Assembly: GCA_029941465.1 (NCBI GenBank)
Contig: JAPYQN010000013.1
Span: forward strand, 1 to 37,830
Origin: Gammaproteobacteria bacterium
GTDB lineage: Bacteria > Pseudomonadota > Gammaproteobacteria > Steroidobacterales > UBA11654
Length of the DNA stretch: 37,830 nt
Direction: 5' to 3'
The translations under genes were made by a program, and so were the position numbers. This document shows positions 16,823 to 25,403 of the stretch, piece after piece. The number at the start of each line of letters is the position of its first letter. Within the stretch, counting starts at the first letter, position 1. The notes below the pieces were generated by a model. It saw only the letters and a list, made by a program, of their open reading frames with translations. It was not told the origin of the DNA and searched no databases.

Positions 16823-17548
16823 TTATTTATTTTCTTCGGTAGCTTTTTTAATCGAGGCTGCTGTTTGTCCAAACATCATTTTTAGACTTTCTTTCGACTG
16901 ATTGGCTTTGGGATTTCTGAGTTCCTTCCCAAGATCAATGCCCTTTCTTACAGCGGGTCTATTTTTTATTACATCGAACCACCTTCGTAGGTTGTCAAAA
17001 GAATCTAGATTGACATCAAATCGTTTGTACATCAATACCCAAGGGAACGATGCCATGTCAGCAATGGAATAGTCTCCTGCAAGGTATTCACGATTTTTAA
17101 GAACTGTGTCCATGACCCCCAGTAAGCGATCGTATTCATTCTTATAACGTTCTGTTGAATAAGCGTGGTCACCTGGGAAATTAGGCGCGTAGTTGACAAA
17201 GTGACTGACTTGACCAGCCATTGGGCCGAGACCACCCACCTGCCAAAATAACCACTCAAGGACACGAAATTTTTCCTGGGGTGTTTGAGGAAAAAATTTA
17301 CCGGTTTTTTCACTCAGGTACATCAGTATTGCACCTGATTCAAAAACACTGACTTGTCCACCATCTGGGCCTTCATGATCAACAATGACTGGCATGCGAT
17401 TATTAGGGCTAATAGCCAGGAACTCAGGTTTGAACTGATCCCCTTTACCTAAGTTAACTGGAATGACTTTGTAAGGAATTGAAGTCTCTTCTAACATGAT
17501 AGAAATTTTCCAACCGTTTGGAGTGGGCGCGTAATAAAAATCAATCAT
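16823..17548 (-). CDS. Glutathione transferase, Nu-class-like (YfcG/YghU type)
   Basis: Thiol:disulfide-active glutathione transferase of 241 residues. The N-terminal thioredoxin-fold domain begins MIDFYYAPTPNGWKISI, with Thr9 and Asn11 at the positions used by E. coli YfcG to bind glutathione instead of a catalytic Tyr, Ser or Cys. MPVIVDHEG and FESGAILMYLSE are the glutathione-binding elements, and a helical C-terminal domain follows. ATG at 17548 has GGAG 8 bases upstream. It converges on the epoxide hydrolase with a 20-base gap. Nu-class enzymes reduce disulfides of glutathione; involvement with epoxide or aldehyde stress is only suggested by the neighbour. Confidence 0.85.
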   Translation of the reverse strand: MIDFYYAPTPNGWKISIMLEETSIPYKVIPVNLGKGDQFKPEFLAISPNNRMPVIVDHEGPDGGQVSVFESGAILMYLSEKTGKFFPQTPQEKFRVLEWLFWQVGGLGPMAGQVSHFVNYAPNFPGDHAYSTERYKNEYDRLLGVMDTVLKNREYLAGDYSIADMASFPWVLMYKRFDVNLDSFDNLRRWFDVIKNRPAVRKGIDLGKELRNPKANQSKESLKMMFGQTAASIKKATEENK

Positions 17549-17618
17549 AATGTAACTCCATCAAATCTGGTTTCTTTGAAGTGTAGGCAATGCGTCCAAA
17601 AATATTTTTATGTTTCAT
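17541..17618 (-). other. Possible 25-codon upstream ORF overlapping the GST start
   Basis: On the minus strand an ATG at 17618 opens a frame encoding MKHKNIFGRIAYTSKK and nine more residues, ending in TGA at 17541-17543 so that it overlaps the GST start codon region. An AGAG lies about 6 bases upstream. It may be a translated leader or chance; the GST has its own GGAG site. Confidence 0.2.
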
Positions 17619-17694
17619 AGGATTCTCTTTATCCGATGGTTTAGAATTAAACGAGATCTCATTATACACCCACTTCATATGAGACAAAAAATGA

Positions 17695-18435
17695 ATGAAA
17701 CAGAAACGTAAACAGAGATTCTTTCACAAGCCGCTAAGTGAGAAAAAAAATATAGTTAGCCTCAAAGGCGAGAGCGCACATTATCTAACTCGTGTGCTTA
17801 GACTCAAAAGCGGGCAAAACTTAATTTTATTTGATGGGTCTGGAGCTGAGTGGGATGGTCAAATTATTCATGCAACAAAACATAAGGTTGATGTGGAATT
17901 ACTATCTAAGTGTTTACCAAAGACAGAGTCTGCTTTAGAAATAACCTTACTACAATCTATTTCCAGAAGTCAGCGTATGGATTTTGTAATGCAAAAAGCC
18001 ACTGAGTTGGGAGTAAAAAAAATTATACCAGTGATAAGTCAAAACACTGTTGTTAGATTAAATGAATCAAACCTCAAGAATAAAATAGCCCATTGGAAAA
18101 AGATTATTATCAGCGCAGCAGAGCAATCAGGTCGTGTAAAATTACCAACTATTATTAAACCAATACCCTTTAGTGAAGAACTCTTGAATGAATACAAAAG
18201 CCCCGGATCATATTTTTTAGACACCACAGGAGACAGTGGATTTAGCTCAAAAAAGATTTCTAAAACAACTATTGTAGTAGGCCCAGAAGGCGGATTTACC
18301 GTTGATGAAAAACAAATAGCTATTGATACGGGATATAAGGTAGTTAAAACAGGCCCAAGGCTATTAAGAACAGAAACTGCTCCAATAATGGCAATTAGTA
18401 TTCTGCAATACCTCTATGGAGATTTTAGTAATTAG
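17695..18435 (+). CDS. rsmE: 16S rRNA (uracil-1498-N3)-methyltransferase RsmE
   Basis: Methylates U1498 of 16S rRNA with S-adenosylmethionine. The 246 residues show the PUA-like N-terminus (RFFHKPL and AHYLTRVLRLKSG) and the SPOUT trefoil-knot C-terminus with VVGPEGGF and LLRTETAPIMAISILQ. It begins the long plus-strand housekeeping run that continues with gshB after 37 bases, an order conserved in gammaproteobacteria. A nearby ATG at 17691 opens only a 6-codon frame and is not the start. Confidence 0.93.
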   Translation: MKQKRKQRFFHKPLSEKKNIVSLKGESAHYLTRVLRLKSGQNLILFDGSGAEWDGQIIHATKHKVDVELLSKCLPKTESALEITLLQSISRSQRMDFVMQKATELGVKKIIPVISQNTVVRLNESNLKNKIAHWKKIIISAAEQSGRVKLPTIIKPIPFSEELLNEYKSPGSYFLDTTGDSGFSSKKISKTTIVVGPEGGFTVDEKQIAIDTGYKVVKTGPRLLRTETAPIMAISILQYLYGDFSN

Positions 18436-18472
18436 CTTAAAATAAATAGCAAACAAGTACAGGCAACTCAAA

Positions 18473-19414
18473 ATGAAATTAGCTGTAATTATGGATCCTA
18501 TAGAAAAGATCATTCCAGAAAAAGATGGAACGTTGGATCTATTATTGGCTGCTCAAGATAGAAATTATGAGCTTGTATATTTTGAACAACAAAACCTCAG
18601 AATTATTGATGGCAGTCCTTTAGGTAAAGGCAGACCACTAACTGTTAAAGATGATATAGAACAATGGTTCCAATTTTCAAATGACAATGAATATTGTTTA
18701 TCTGATTTCGACGTGATTCTTATGCGAAAAGACCCTCCCTTTAATCTGGAATACATTTATTGCACCTATGTATTGGATTTAGCCCAAAATCAGGGCTCGA
18801 AGGTCATTAACCAACCATCAGCACTGCGTAATTTTAATGAAAAGGTATCAATAACTTTGTTTCCCTCCATGACCCCTCAGACTCTTGTCACTTCTTCAAT
18901 AGATGAGATTAAAGTTTTTTTAGATCATCATGGAAAAATTGTGGTGAAACCTTTGGATGGGATGGGAGGAAGATCAGTTTTTGTGGTGGACGGTAATGAT
19001 CTTAATGCACACTCAATTTTTGAAACCATCACAAATCTTAGTTCAGTCACAGTTATGGCCCAAGCCTATGTCCCTGAAATTCTACAGGGTGATAAAAGAA
19101 TTCATATAGTTTATGGTCAACATTGCAACACCGCCCTAGCGAGAATACCTAGTGATCAAGATAACCGTGGAAACTTAGTCATGGGGGCCACAGGACAAAC
19201 TCAAGAATTGTCATCAAGAGATAAGGAAATCTGTGAAGCGATTGGCCCAACTCTTTTAGACCATGGAATTTACTTTGCAGGCATTGACGTTATTGGCGAT
19301 TATCTAACAGAAATTAACATTACTAGCCCAACTGGCATGCGAGAGATTAAACGCTATGCTGGTGAAGATATCTCAGGTTTCTTTTTTGATTGCCTGGAGT
19401 CGAGGGATCAATGA
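18473..19414 (+). CDS. gshB: Glutathione synthetase
   Basis: ATP-grasp ligase that joins glycine to gamma-glutamylcysteine. The 313 residues match the family (about 315). The N-terminal MKLAVIMDPIEKI, LMRKDPPFN, NEKVSITLFP, VVKPLDGMGGRSVF (ATP-binding loop), GDKRIHIV and the metal-binding INITSPTGMREI are all present. It ends in an ATGA overlap with yqgE. Glutathione made here would serve the GST at 16823-17548 and possibly the tandem isomerase-like protein. Confidence 0.95.
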   Translation: MKLAVIMDPIEKIIPEKDGTLDLLLAAQDRNYELVYFEQQNLRIIDGSPLGKGRPLTVKDDIEQWFQFSNDNEYCLSDFDVILMRKDPPFNLEYIYCTYVLDLAQNQGSKVINQPSALRNFNEKVSITLFPSMTPQTLVTSSIDEIKVFLDHHGKIVVKPLDGMGGRSVFVVDGNDLNAHSIFETITNLSSVTVMAQAYVPEILQGDKRIHIVYGQHCNTALARIPSDQDNRGNLVMGATGQTQELSSRDKEICEAIGPTLLDHGIYFAGIDVIGDYLTEINITSPTGMREIKRYAGEDISGFFFDCLESRDQ

Positions 19415-19977
19415 TCTGGGAAAGCTTATCAGAGAATCTGATTGGACAATTCTTAATTGCTACACCCAGTCTGAATGATCCTCATTTCTCTAAAACAGTC
19501 ACTCTTATATGCGAGCATAATGAGTCCGGATCATTGGGTCTGATTGTGAATCGACCATTAGATAATGATTTGGAAGACTTACTGAAAGAACTTAATATCT
19601 CAACTCTTAAAGACCTAGATTCAACGCCTATACTTCAAGGCGGGCCAGTAGGCACTGAACGCGGTTTCGTAATTCATAATAAAGGGTCATGGAAACATAC
19701 CTCACGCATCAATGATTGGATAAATATCACAACCTCAAAAGACATATTGGAATCAATTTCTAGTGGTAACGGTCCTAATAATTGTCTACTGGTATTGGGA
19801 TACTCTGGTTGGGGACCTGGACAATTAGAATCTGAGATTAGGACAAATTCATGGTTATCCATACCTTTTAATGATGAAATTCTATTTCATACTCCATTTC
19901 AGAACCGGTGGGAAAAATCAATTAGCTCATTAGGAATTGCAGCAGAAAATCTCTCTGAAGAAATAGGTCATGCCTAG
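19411..19977 (+). CDS. yqgE: YqgE/AlgH family protein
   Basis: Protein of unknown biochemical role in the UPF0301/AlgH family, 188 residues. Conserved segments are LIGQFLIATPSLNDPHF, NESGSLGLIVNRPL, LQGGPVGTERGFVIH and LGYSGWGPGQLE. The ATG at 19411 overlaps the gshB stop as ATGA and has GAGGG five bases upstream; it gives the usual N-terminus, so an in-frame TTG at 19390 is not used. Translational coupling with gshB is likely, and the gene is followed by ruvX as in many gammaproteobacteria. Confidence 0.93.
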   Translation: MIWESLSENLIGQFLIATPSLNDPHFSKTVTLICEHNESGSLGLIVNRPLDNDLEDLLKELNISTLKDLDSTPILQGGPVGTERGFVIHNKGSWKHTSRINDWINITTSKDILESISSGNGPNNCLLVLGYSGWGPGQLESEIRTNSWLSIPFNDEILFHTPFQNRWEKSISSLGIAAENLSEEIGHA

Positions 19978-19998
19978 AATTGATACTGACTATATAAA

Positions 19999-20433
19999 AT
20001 GAAGCATGAGGTCTATATTGCCTTTGATTATGGTTTAAAAAAAACAGGAGTGGCTATAGCCCAATCCATTACAAAAACTGCCTCGCCTCTATTGTCCTTA
20101 AAGATGAACAATGGAGAACCTGACTGGGAAGATATTGACTCCATTTTTGAAAATTTTAAACCGAATTGTGCCATTTTTGGTATGCCAAAAAAACAAATTA
20201 ACGAAGCCAATAGTTTGGCTAAAAGAATTAATAACTTCTCTTCAAAAATAGAAAAAAGATATGAAATTTCAATCAGGTTTATAAATGAACACCTAACTTC
20301 TAAAATAGCAAAAGATAAATTGAAAGAACAAAGACAAGAAGGTATCCTTCTGCGTCAAATAAAAAAAGGGCAAATTGATAGCATGGCTGCAACAATAATT
20401 CTTCAGGAATGGATGAATCGTGAGGAGGAATAA
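19999..20433 (+). CDS. ruvX: Putative pre-16S rRNA nuclease YqgF (RuvX)
   Basis: RNase H-fold nuclease that matures the 5' end of 16S rRNA. The 144 residues contain the first acidic residue in AFDYGLKKTGVA (Asp10), the middle FINEHLTS glutamate and the C-terminal GQIDSMAATIIL aspartate. That is the full acidic triad, so it should be active. It is 21 bases after yqgE and directly abuts pyrB; its last codons carry the pyrB Shine-Dalgarno. Confidence 0.92.
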   Translation: MKHEVYIAFDYGLKKTGVAIAQSITKTASPLLSLKMNNGEPDWEDIDSIFENFKPNCAIFGMPKKQINEANSLAKRINNFSSKIEKRYEISIRFINEHLTSKIAKDKLKEQRQEGILLRQIKKGQIDSMAATIILQEWMNREEE

Positions 20434-21357
20434 TTGAAGCATCTTCTCTATCTTAAGGATTTAAATCAAGAGACCATCAATCAGATTCTCGATACCGCAG
20501 ACAACTTTCTAGATCATGATAATCAACCGATTGGATCAGAAAATCTATTAAAAGATAAAACTATAGCAAATCTGTTTTTCGAGCCCAGCACCAGAACCCG
20601 AAGTTCATTTCAAATAGCAGCTAGAAAATTAGGGGCTGATGTTATTAATATTGATGAAGAGCATTCCTCAAGAGCTAAAGGTGAAACTCTTATTGATACA
20701 TTAAAAACACTGGAGGCAATGGGAGTTAATTATTTCATTATCCGTAATAAACATTCAGGGGTCTTCCATGATCTTCTAGAACATATTGAAAATAGATCTC
20801 GATTAATTAATGCTGGGGAATCAAACATTTCACACCCAACTCAAGGGTTGCTAGACCTTGTAACTATTAGGCGTCACAAAAAAGACTTTCATAATGTTAA
20901 AGCAGTCATCTTAGGTGACCTTGCACACTCTAGAGTAGCTCGCTCCTTAACAGAGGGCTTAGAAAAAATGAACACAGGCGAAATTATCCTGGTGTCACCA
21001 AAAGACTATGAACCAGATATGACATTATTCAAAGGGGCTAGGTATACAGATAATATAGAATCAGCTCTTAGAAACGCGGATGTGGTGGTGACCCTCAGAG
21101 TACAGAAAGAGCGCATGGAAAATGAAACACAATTTATTGATCTATCACAATATTACCAAGACTATGGTTTAACTTCAAAACGGCTTGAACTCTGCAAAAA
21201 AGATGCAATTGTCATGCATCCGGGACCAATGAATCGGGGTGTTGAAATCGAAAACATCGTTGCGGATGGACCTCAATCTGTTATTACTGAACAAGTCACT
21301 AATGGAATAGCAACGAGAATGGCGATCTTATCGATCATAGAGAAAAGTGCTGGTTAA
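20434..21357 (+). CDS. pyrB: Aspartate carbamoyltransferase catalytic chain
   Basis: Joins carbamoyl phosphate and aspartate in pyrimidine synthesis. The 307 residues contain the carbamoyl-phosphate motif FFEPSTRTRSSF, the SRAKGET loop, HPTQGLLDL, DLAHSRVARS and HPGPMNRGVEI. It starts with TTG at 20434, the base after the ruvX stop, with a strong AGGAGGA site about 4 bases upstream, which decides this start. No regulatory chain (pyrI) or inactive dihydroorotase follows. A pyrK-like gene follows after 2 bases. Confidence 0.95.
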   Translation: MKHLLYLKDLNQETINQILDTADNFLDHDNQPIGSENLLKDKTIANLFFEPSTRTRSSFQIAARKLGADVINIDEEHSSRAKGETLIDTLKTLEAMGVNYFIIRNKHSGVFHDLLEHIENRSRLINAGESNISHPTQGLLDLVTIRRHKKDFHNVKAVILGDLAHSRVARSLTEGLEKMNTGEIILVSPKDYEPDMTLFKGARYTDNIESALRNADVVVTLRVQKERMENETQFIDLSQYYQDYGLTSKRLELCKKDAIVMHPGPMNRGVEIENIVADGPQSVITEQVTNGIATRMAILSIIEKSAG

Positions 21358-21359
21358 TT

Positions 21360-22235
21360 ATGTTTAATCAAAAGGCAGCTATCTTTGAGGAAAGATCAGA
21401 GGTAATTGATCAGATAGAATATGATTCTGACCAATTTATTATCACCCTGAAAGCACCCAAAGCATCTAAGGCAGCCAAACCAGGTGAATTTGCTTTTGTT
21501 GATTGCGGTGAAAACACTCTACTAAGAAGACCGCTATCTTATCTAAGGACAAATCCTGAGAAAGAAACTGTCGAATTCATGTATAAAATTATCGGCCCTG
21601 GCTTAGAAGCACTGAGTAAAATGTCAACAGGCGATTATGTACAAATGATGGGGCCCATTGGCAATGGATTTAATCATGACCCATTGAAAGAAATTCCAGT
21701 CTTTATTGGTGGTGGTGTGGGGATACCTCCTGTTTTATTTCTAGCTGAATATCTGAAAAAAAGTAACCAAGACATAACTCCTTATGCATTTTTTGGCTCT
21801 GAGATTCCTTTTCCATTTGAAGTGGTCACATCTAATCTAAAAATTAATGGGCTAAATGAAGCTGATAATAAAACCATTAAAGATCTGGAAGATAAAAGTA
21901 TCCCATGTCGATTAGCTAGCCTTAAAGAATTTGCTGGTTGTTATAAGGGGTATGTTACAGAACTTGCTAATAGTTGGCTTTCCAATTTATCTGAATCTGA
22001 AAAAAATAAGATAGTTATATACGCCTGTGGTCCAGAACTGATGCTGGAAGCCGTATCAGCACTTGCTAGAAATCATCAAATAGATTGTCAATTATCGCTT
22101 GAAGAGTTTATGGCGTGTGCCATAGGTGGCTGCGCAGGTTGTACTGTAAAAGTCAGTTCAGGTAAAGATGTTGCCATGAAGAGAGTATGTGTTGATGGGC
22201 CTGTGTTTGATGCTAAAAGCATCTATCCCCAATGA
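21360..22235 (+). CDS. pyrK: Dihydroorotate dehydrogenase electron-transfer subunit-like (PyrK)
   Basis: Ferredoxin-reductase-type protein of 291 residues. It has an FAD domain (LLRRPLSYLR), an NAD-binding domain (VFIGGGVGIPPVLFLAEYL, YACGPELMLEAV) and a C-terminal [2Fe-2S] site with four cysteines spaced C-x4-C-x2-C-x15-C (CAIGGCAGC ... KRVCVDGPVF), the PyrK pattern. In class 1B dihydroorotate dehydrogenase it passes electrons from PyrD to NAD. Its place directly after pyrB supports a pyrimidine role. PyrD itself is not in the window, and most gammaproteobacteria use the quinone-linked class 2 enzyme, so a different partner is possible. It overlaps yggS by ATGA. Confidence 0.85.
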   Translation: MFNQKAAIFEERSEVIDQIEYDSDQFIITLKAPKASKAAKPGEFAFVDCGENTLLRRPLSYLRTNPEKETVEFMYKIIGPGLEALSKMSTGDYVQMMGPIGNGFNHDPLKEIPVFIGGGVGIPPVLFLAEYLKKSNQDITPYAFFGSEIPFPFEVVTSNLKINGLNEADNKTIKDLEDKSIPCRLASLKEFAGCYKGYVTELANSWLSNLSESEKNKIVIYACGPELMLEAVSALARNHQIDCQLSLEEFMACAIGGCAGCTVKVSSGKDVAMKRVCVDGPVFDAKSIYPQ

Positions 22236-22906
22236 GCAATATAGAAGAAAACTATCAACATCTTCTGTCCGTTATTCAAGAGTCACAAGGTGATAATAAA
22301 GATTTAAAAGCAACACCTACAATTATTGCTGTTAGCAAAACACGAACACTATCTGAAATAAAAAATGCCTATGATTGTGGCTTAAGAGACTTTGGAGAAA
22401 ATTACCTTCAAGAAGCCGTCAAAAAAATTAGTTCTTTTCAGCACTCTGTAGACTGGCATTTTATTGGTTCAATACAATCAAATAAAACGAAGCAAATAGC
22501 CCATTATTTTCAGTGGGTTCACACCATAACTCGTTTTAATATTGCTGAAAAGATTAATCGTTATAGGAACGATCCCATAAATGTTTGCATTCAGGTAAAA
22601 CTGCAAGAGAATGATGTCAGAGATAGTGTTTTAATTAATGATCTGCCAAATTTAGCACATCAAATTTCAGAGTTGGACAATATTAAATTAAGAGGCTTAA
22701 TGGGAATAACTACCCCAGATATAGCAACAAATAAACGGCCAAAATACTTTAACAAATTAACCCAAGCGTTTGATGATTTAAATAAACAGGGCTTGGATCT
22801 GGATACCATTTCAATGGGAATGTCTGATGATTATGATTTAGCAATTCAAAATCGCTCAAATATGATTAGAATAGGTACCGCATTATTTGGTGAACGGTCT
22901 ATTTAG
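22232..22906 (+). CDS. yggS: PLP homeostasis protein YggS
   Basis: Pyridoxal phosphate-binding protein of the alanine-racemase fold type that keeps vitamin B6 and amino-acid pools balanced; it has no known catalysis. Lys36 in IIAVSKTRTL binds PLP; GLRDFGENYLQEA, WHFIGSIQSNK, RGLMGITTP and SMGMSDDYDLAI are typical. The ATG at 22232 overlaps the preceding stop. It stands in the common order yggS-proC-yggT. Confidence 0.94.
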   Translation: MSNIEENYQHLLSVIQESQGDNKDLKATPTIIAVSKTRTLSEIKNAYDCGLRDFGENYLQEAVKKISSFQHSVDWHFIGSIQSNKTKQIAHYFQWVHTITRFNIAEKINRYRNDPINVCIQVKLQENDVRDSVLINDLPNLAHQISELDNIKLRGLMGITTPDIATNKRPKYFNKLTQAFDDLNKQGLDLDTISMGMSDDYDLAIQNRSNMIRIGTALFGERSI

Positions 22907-22915
22907 GAAGAAACA

Positions 22916-23734
22916 GTGTCTGAAAATAAGAAAATTGGTTTTATAGGAGGAGGTATGGTTGCTGAAGCAATCATTAGAGGTCTCATACTCCATGGTCATG
23001 ACGCATCTAAACTCTTTGTTTCTGATCCTTCAGACTCTAGGAGAGATATTTTATCTATTTTAAATAAACAATTAAATGTCTTGTCAGATAATCAATCACT
23101 TGCATCAGAAGTTGACATTATGATCATGGCAATAAAACCACAAATTTTTAGCGATGTTGCTTCGAATATTAATCTCGAGCAAGTTGCTAACAATCCAATG
23201 ATTATTTCCGTTGCAGCAGGGATACAAATGAAGACCATGAAGGATCTTTTTGGTCAAGACAAAAAGATATGTAGAGTGATGCCCAATACCCCTTGTCTTG
23301 TAGGTAGAGGGGTATCAACATTGATTCAATCTAATCTAAATGAATCGGATATTGTGATGGCCACCTATATATTTAACTCGGTTGGAAAAACAATCTGGAT
23401 TCAAGAAGAAGAATGGATGCATACGGTAACAGCAGTCTCAGGAAGTGGCCCAGCATATTTCTTTCACATGATGCATATTCTAAAAAATGCTGCATGCAAA
23501 GCAGGTATCCCTGAGGAAATTGCAGAAACCCTATCTATTCAGACAGCTATTGGTTCTAGCCAGCTGGCATTAAATAGTGCTGATGATCTCATCACTCTCA
23601 AAAAGAAAGTAATGTCTCCAGGGGGGACCACTGAAGCAGCCTTTGATTCTTTAGAAAAAAATAAATTAGATGATATTTGGGATGAAGCCATTAATGCTGC
23701 AAGACAAAGATCAGTTGATCTTGGAAAAGACTAA
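22916..23734 (+). CDS. proC: Pyrroline-5-carboxylate reductase
   Basis: Last step of proline synthesis, reducing pyrroline-5-carboxylate with NAD(P)H. The 272 residues contain the dinucleotide motif IGFIGGGMVAEAI, MIMAIKPQ, RVMPNTPCLVGRG and AVSGSGPAYFF, with KVMSPGGTTEAA near the C-terminus. It starts with GTG at 22916, supported by AGGAAG about 6 bases upstream. Confidence 0.95.
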   Translation: MSENKKIGFIGGGMVAEAIIRGLILHGHDASKLFVSDPSDSRRDILSILNKQLNVLSDNQSLASEVDIMIMAIKPQIFSDVASNINLEQVANNPMIISVAAGIQMKTMKDLFGQDKKICRVMPNTPCLVGRGVSTLIQSNLNESDIVMATYIFNSVGKTIWIQEEEWMHTVTAVSGSGPAYFFHMMHILKNAACKAGIPEEIAETLSIQTAIGSSQLALNSADDLITLKKKVMSPGGTTEAAFDSLEKNKLDDIWDEAINAARQRSVDLGKD

Positions 23735-23755
23735 TTGTATTAATCTTTTAGATGC

Positions 23756-24331
23756 ATGAGTAATTTACTTTTATTTTTATTTACCACACTTGTTGATTTC
23801 GTAATTCTATTGTTACTTTTGAGAGTATTTTCTTCCTATTGGATCTCAACCAATAACCAGATTCATCGATCAATAATTCTGATGACTAACTCGATATTGA
23901 ACCCTTTGCGTTCCAACATTAATAACAAAACATTTACCTATGTGATTCTTGGTGTTTGTCTTTTAATTAAATTCTTTACCCTGTGGTTGATGACAAAATT
24001 TGTTTGCCTGATAGCCCCTAACTTTTTTCAACTCATCGGTTTATCGATCAGTAGTTTGCTCAAATTTATTTTGAATATATTCTTTTTTGCAATCATCATT
24101 CATGCTGTTTTCAGTTGGATTCTGAAAAACCAACACAATAGTTTTTCTGACTTTATTAGACAACTTGTCGTTCCTATACTTCACCCGATTCAGAAAAGAT
24201 TGCCCTACCCTGCAGGAATGGATTTTTCTCCATTTATAGCGATTGTTGTTATTCAATCAATCAACTTAATCATGCCCTTTGGCGAATTCACTGATAACAT
24301 CGTGTGTATGAATTTAGGACAAATCCTATAA
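23756..24331 (+). CDS. yggT: YggT family membrane protein
   Basis: Inner-membrane protein of 191 residues with two YGGT repeats. Each has a hydrophobic helix followed by a conserved amphipathic segment: LLLLRVFSSYWIS..ILNPLRSNI in the first half and IHAVFSWILKNQ..VPILHPIQKRLP in the second. Four or more membrane helices are likely. The exact role is unknown; relatives are linked to cell shape, division and osmotic stress. It follows proC after 21 bases, the usual position. Confidence 0.88.
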   Translation: MSNLLLFLFTTLVDFVILLLLLRVFSSYWISTNNQIHRSIILMTNSILNPLRSNINNKTFTYVILGVCLLIKFFTLWLMTKFVCLIAPNFFQLIGLSISSLLKFILNIFFFAIIIHAVFSWILKNQHNSFSDFIRQLVVPILHPIQKRLPYPAGMDFSPFIAIVVIQSINLIMPFGEFTDNIVCMNLGQIL

Positions 24332-24341
24332 AATCAACTTT

Positions 24342-25403
24342 ATGAAAATTAGTCAGGCTAAAGTTGAAAAACATAACATGCAACTCAAGGCACCATGGGC
24401 AATTGCAGGTCATGTCCATGAATCGATTGAAAATATTTTTATTGAAATTACAGATGTTAATGGTCTCACAGGAATCGGTTCTTGTGCACCTGCAAACGAC
24501 TCAAAAGAAAACTACAACCATTATTTTAAAACATTAGATGAATATTCATCATCGCTCATAGGTCAAAATCTAGATCACAATAGTGATACCTATGATAGCT
24601 TGCTTTTAAACCTTCCAGAATACCCAGAACTGAGAGCTGCGGTTGATATTGCATTACATGATTTATATGCAAAAACTAATAAAACCTCACTAGTTCAACT
24701 CCTGGGTCAAGAGCACGACTCTTTTAAGACATCTATAACCATTGGGGTGGAGTCATTAGAGAAAACAATAACAGCTGCTCAATCACACATTGATAATGGA
24801 TTCTCTATATTGAAAATAAAAATTGGTGAATGTGTTGAAGAAGATATAGAAAGGGTGAAAACTTTATTTGAATTAAATCCTGAGAATATTCAAATCAGAG
24901 TTGATGCAAATCGAGGGTACTCCAAGAAAGAATTGATCAAGTTCTATGAAAACACACAAGATCTTGGTCTTGAACTTATTGAACAACCCTTAAAAATTAA
25001 AAATAATAAGGATATGCTCTATTTCCCTGAGGACATAAGAGCAATCTGTGTGGCTGATGAATCTATGAAAACTTATGACGATGCAGTGGCTTTAGTGACA
25101 GATCAACAACCATTTGGGGTTTTTAATATCAAGCTGATGAAATGCGGCGGGATCTATCAAGCACTTAAGATAGCTGCAATAGCAGAGTCTGAAGGGATCG
25201 ATCTAATGTGGGGTTGTTTTGATGAAAGCAAAGTCAGTATTTCTGGAGCATTGCATGCTGCGCTGTCTTGTAAAAACACAAAGTATATTGATTTAGATGG
25301 TTTTTTTGACTTAGGATGGGACTTGGTTACAGACGGGTATATTTGTGAATCTGGAGTTATAGGCCCGAACAGCAAAATAGGCATTGGAGTTGAGTATGGA
25401 TGA
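24342..25403 (+). CDS. dgcA: Enolase-superfamily racemase, probable N-acetyl-D-glutamate racemase DgcA
   Basis: Muconate-lactonising/dipeptide-epimerase-like enzyme of 353 residues. The racemase residues are visible: Lys158-x-Lys160 (LKIKIG), metal ligands Asp188 (RVDANRGY), Glu214 (LIEQPL) and Asp239 (VADES), and the second base Lys264 (FNIKLMKCGG). On sequence alone it could be an L-Ala-D/L-Glu epimerase, which would link to anmK-type recycling. But it overlaps a DUF1611 gene by 8 bases, and this pair is the DgcA-DgcN system described in marine bacteria, where DgcA converts N-acetyl-D-glutamate to the L form. It follows yggT after 10 bases, at the end of the housekeeping run. Confidence 0.82.
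   Translation: MKISQAKVEKHNMQLKAPWAIAGHVHESIENIFIEITDVNGLTGIGSCAPANDSKENYNHYFKTLDEYSSSLIGQNLDHNSDTYDSLLLNLPEYPELRAAVDIALHDLYAKTNKTSLVQLLGQEHDSFKTSITIGVESLEKTITAAQSHIDNGFSILKIKIGECVEEDIERVKTLFELNPENIQIRVDANRGYSKKELIKFYENTQDLGLELIEQPLKIKNNKDMLYFPEDIRAICVADESMKTYDDAVALVTDQQPFGVFNIKLMKCGGIYQALKIAAIAESEGIDLMWGCFDESKVSISGALHAALSCKNTKYIDLDGFFDLGWDLVTDGYICESGVIGPNSKIGIGVEYG

Noticed and set aside
17691-17711. Six-codon frame at the start of rsmE
   Set aside because: It is too short and overlaps the rsmE start; nothing supports it as a leader peptide.
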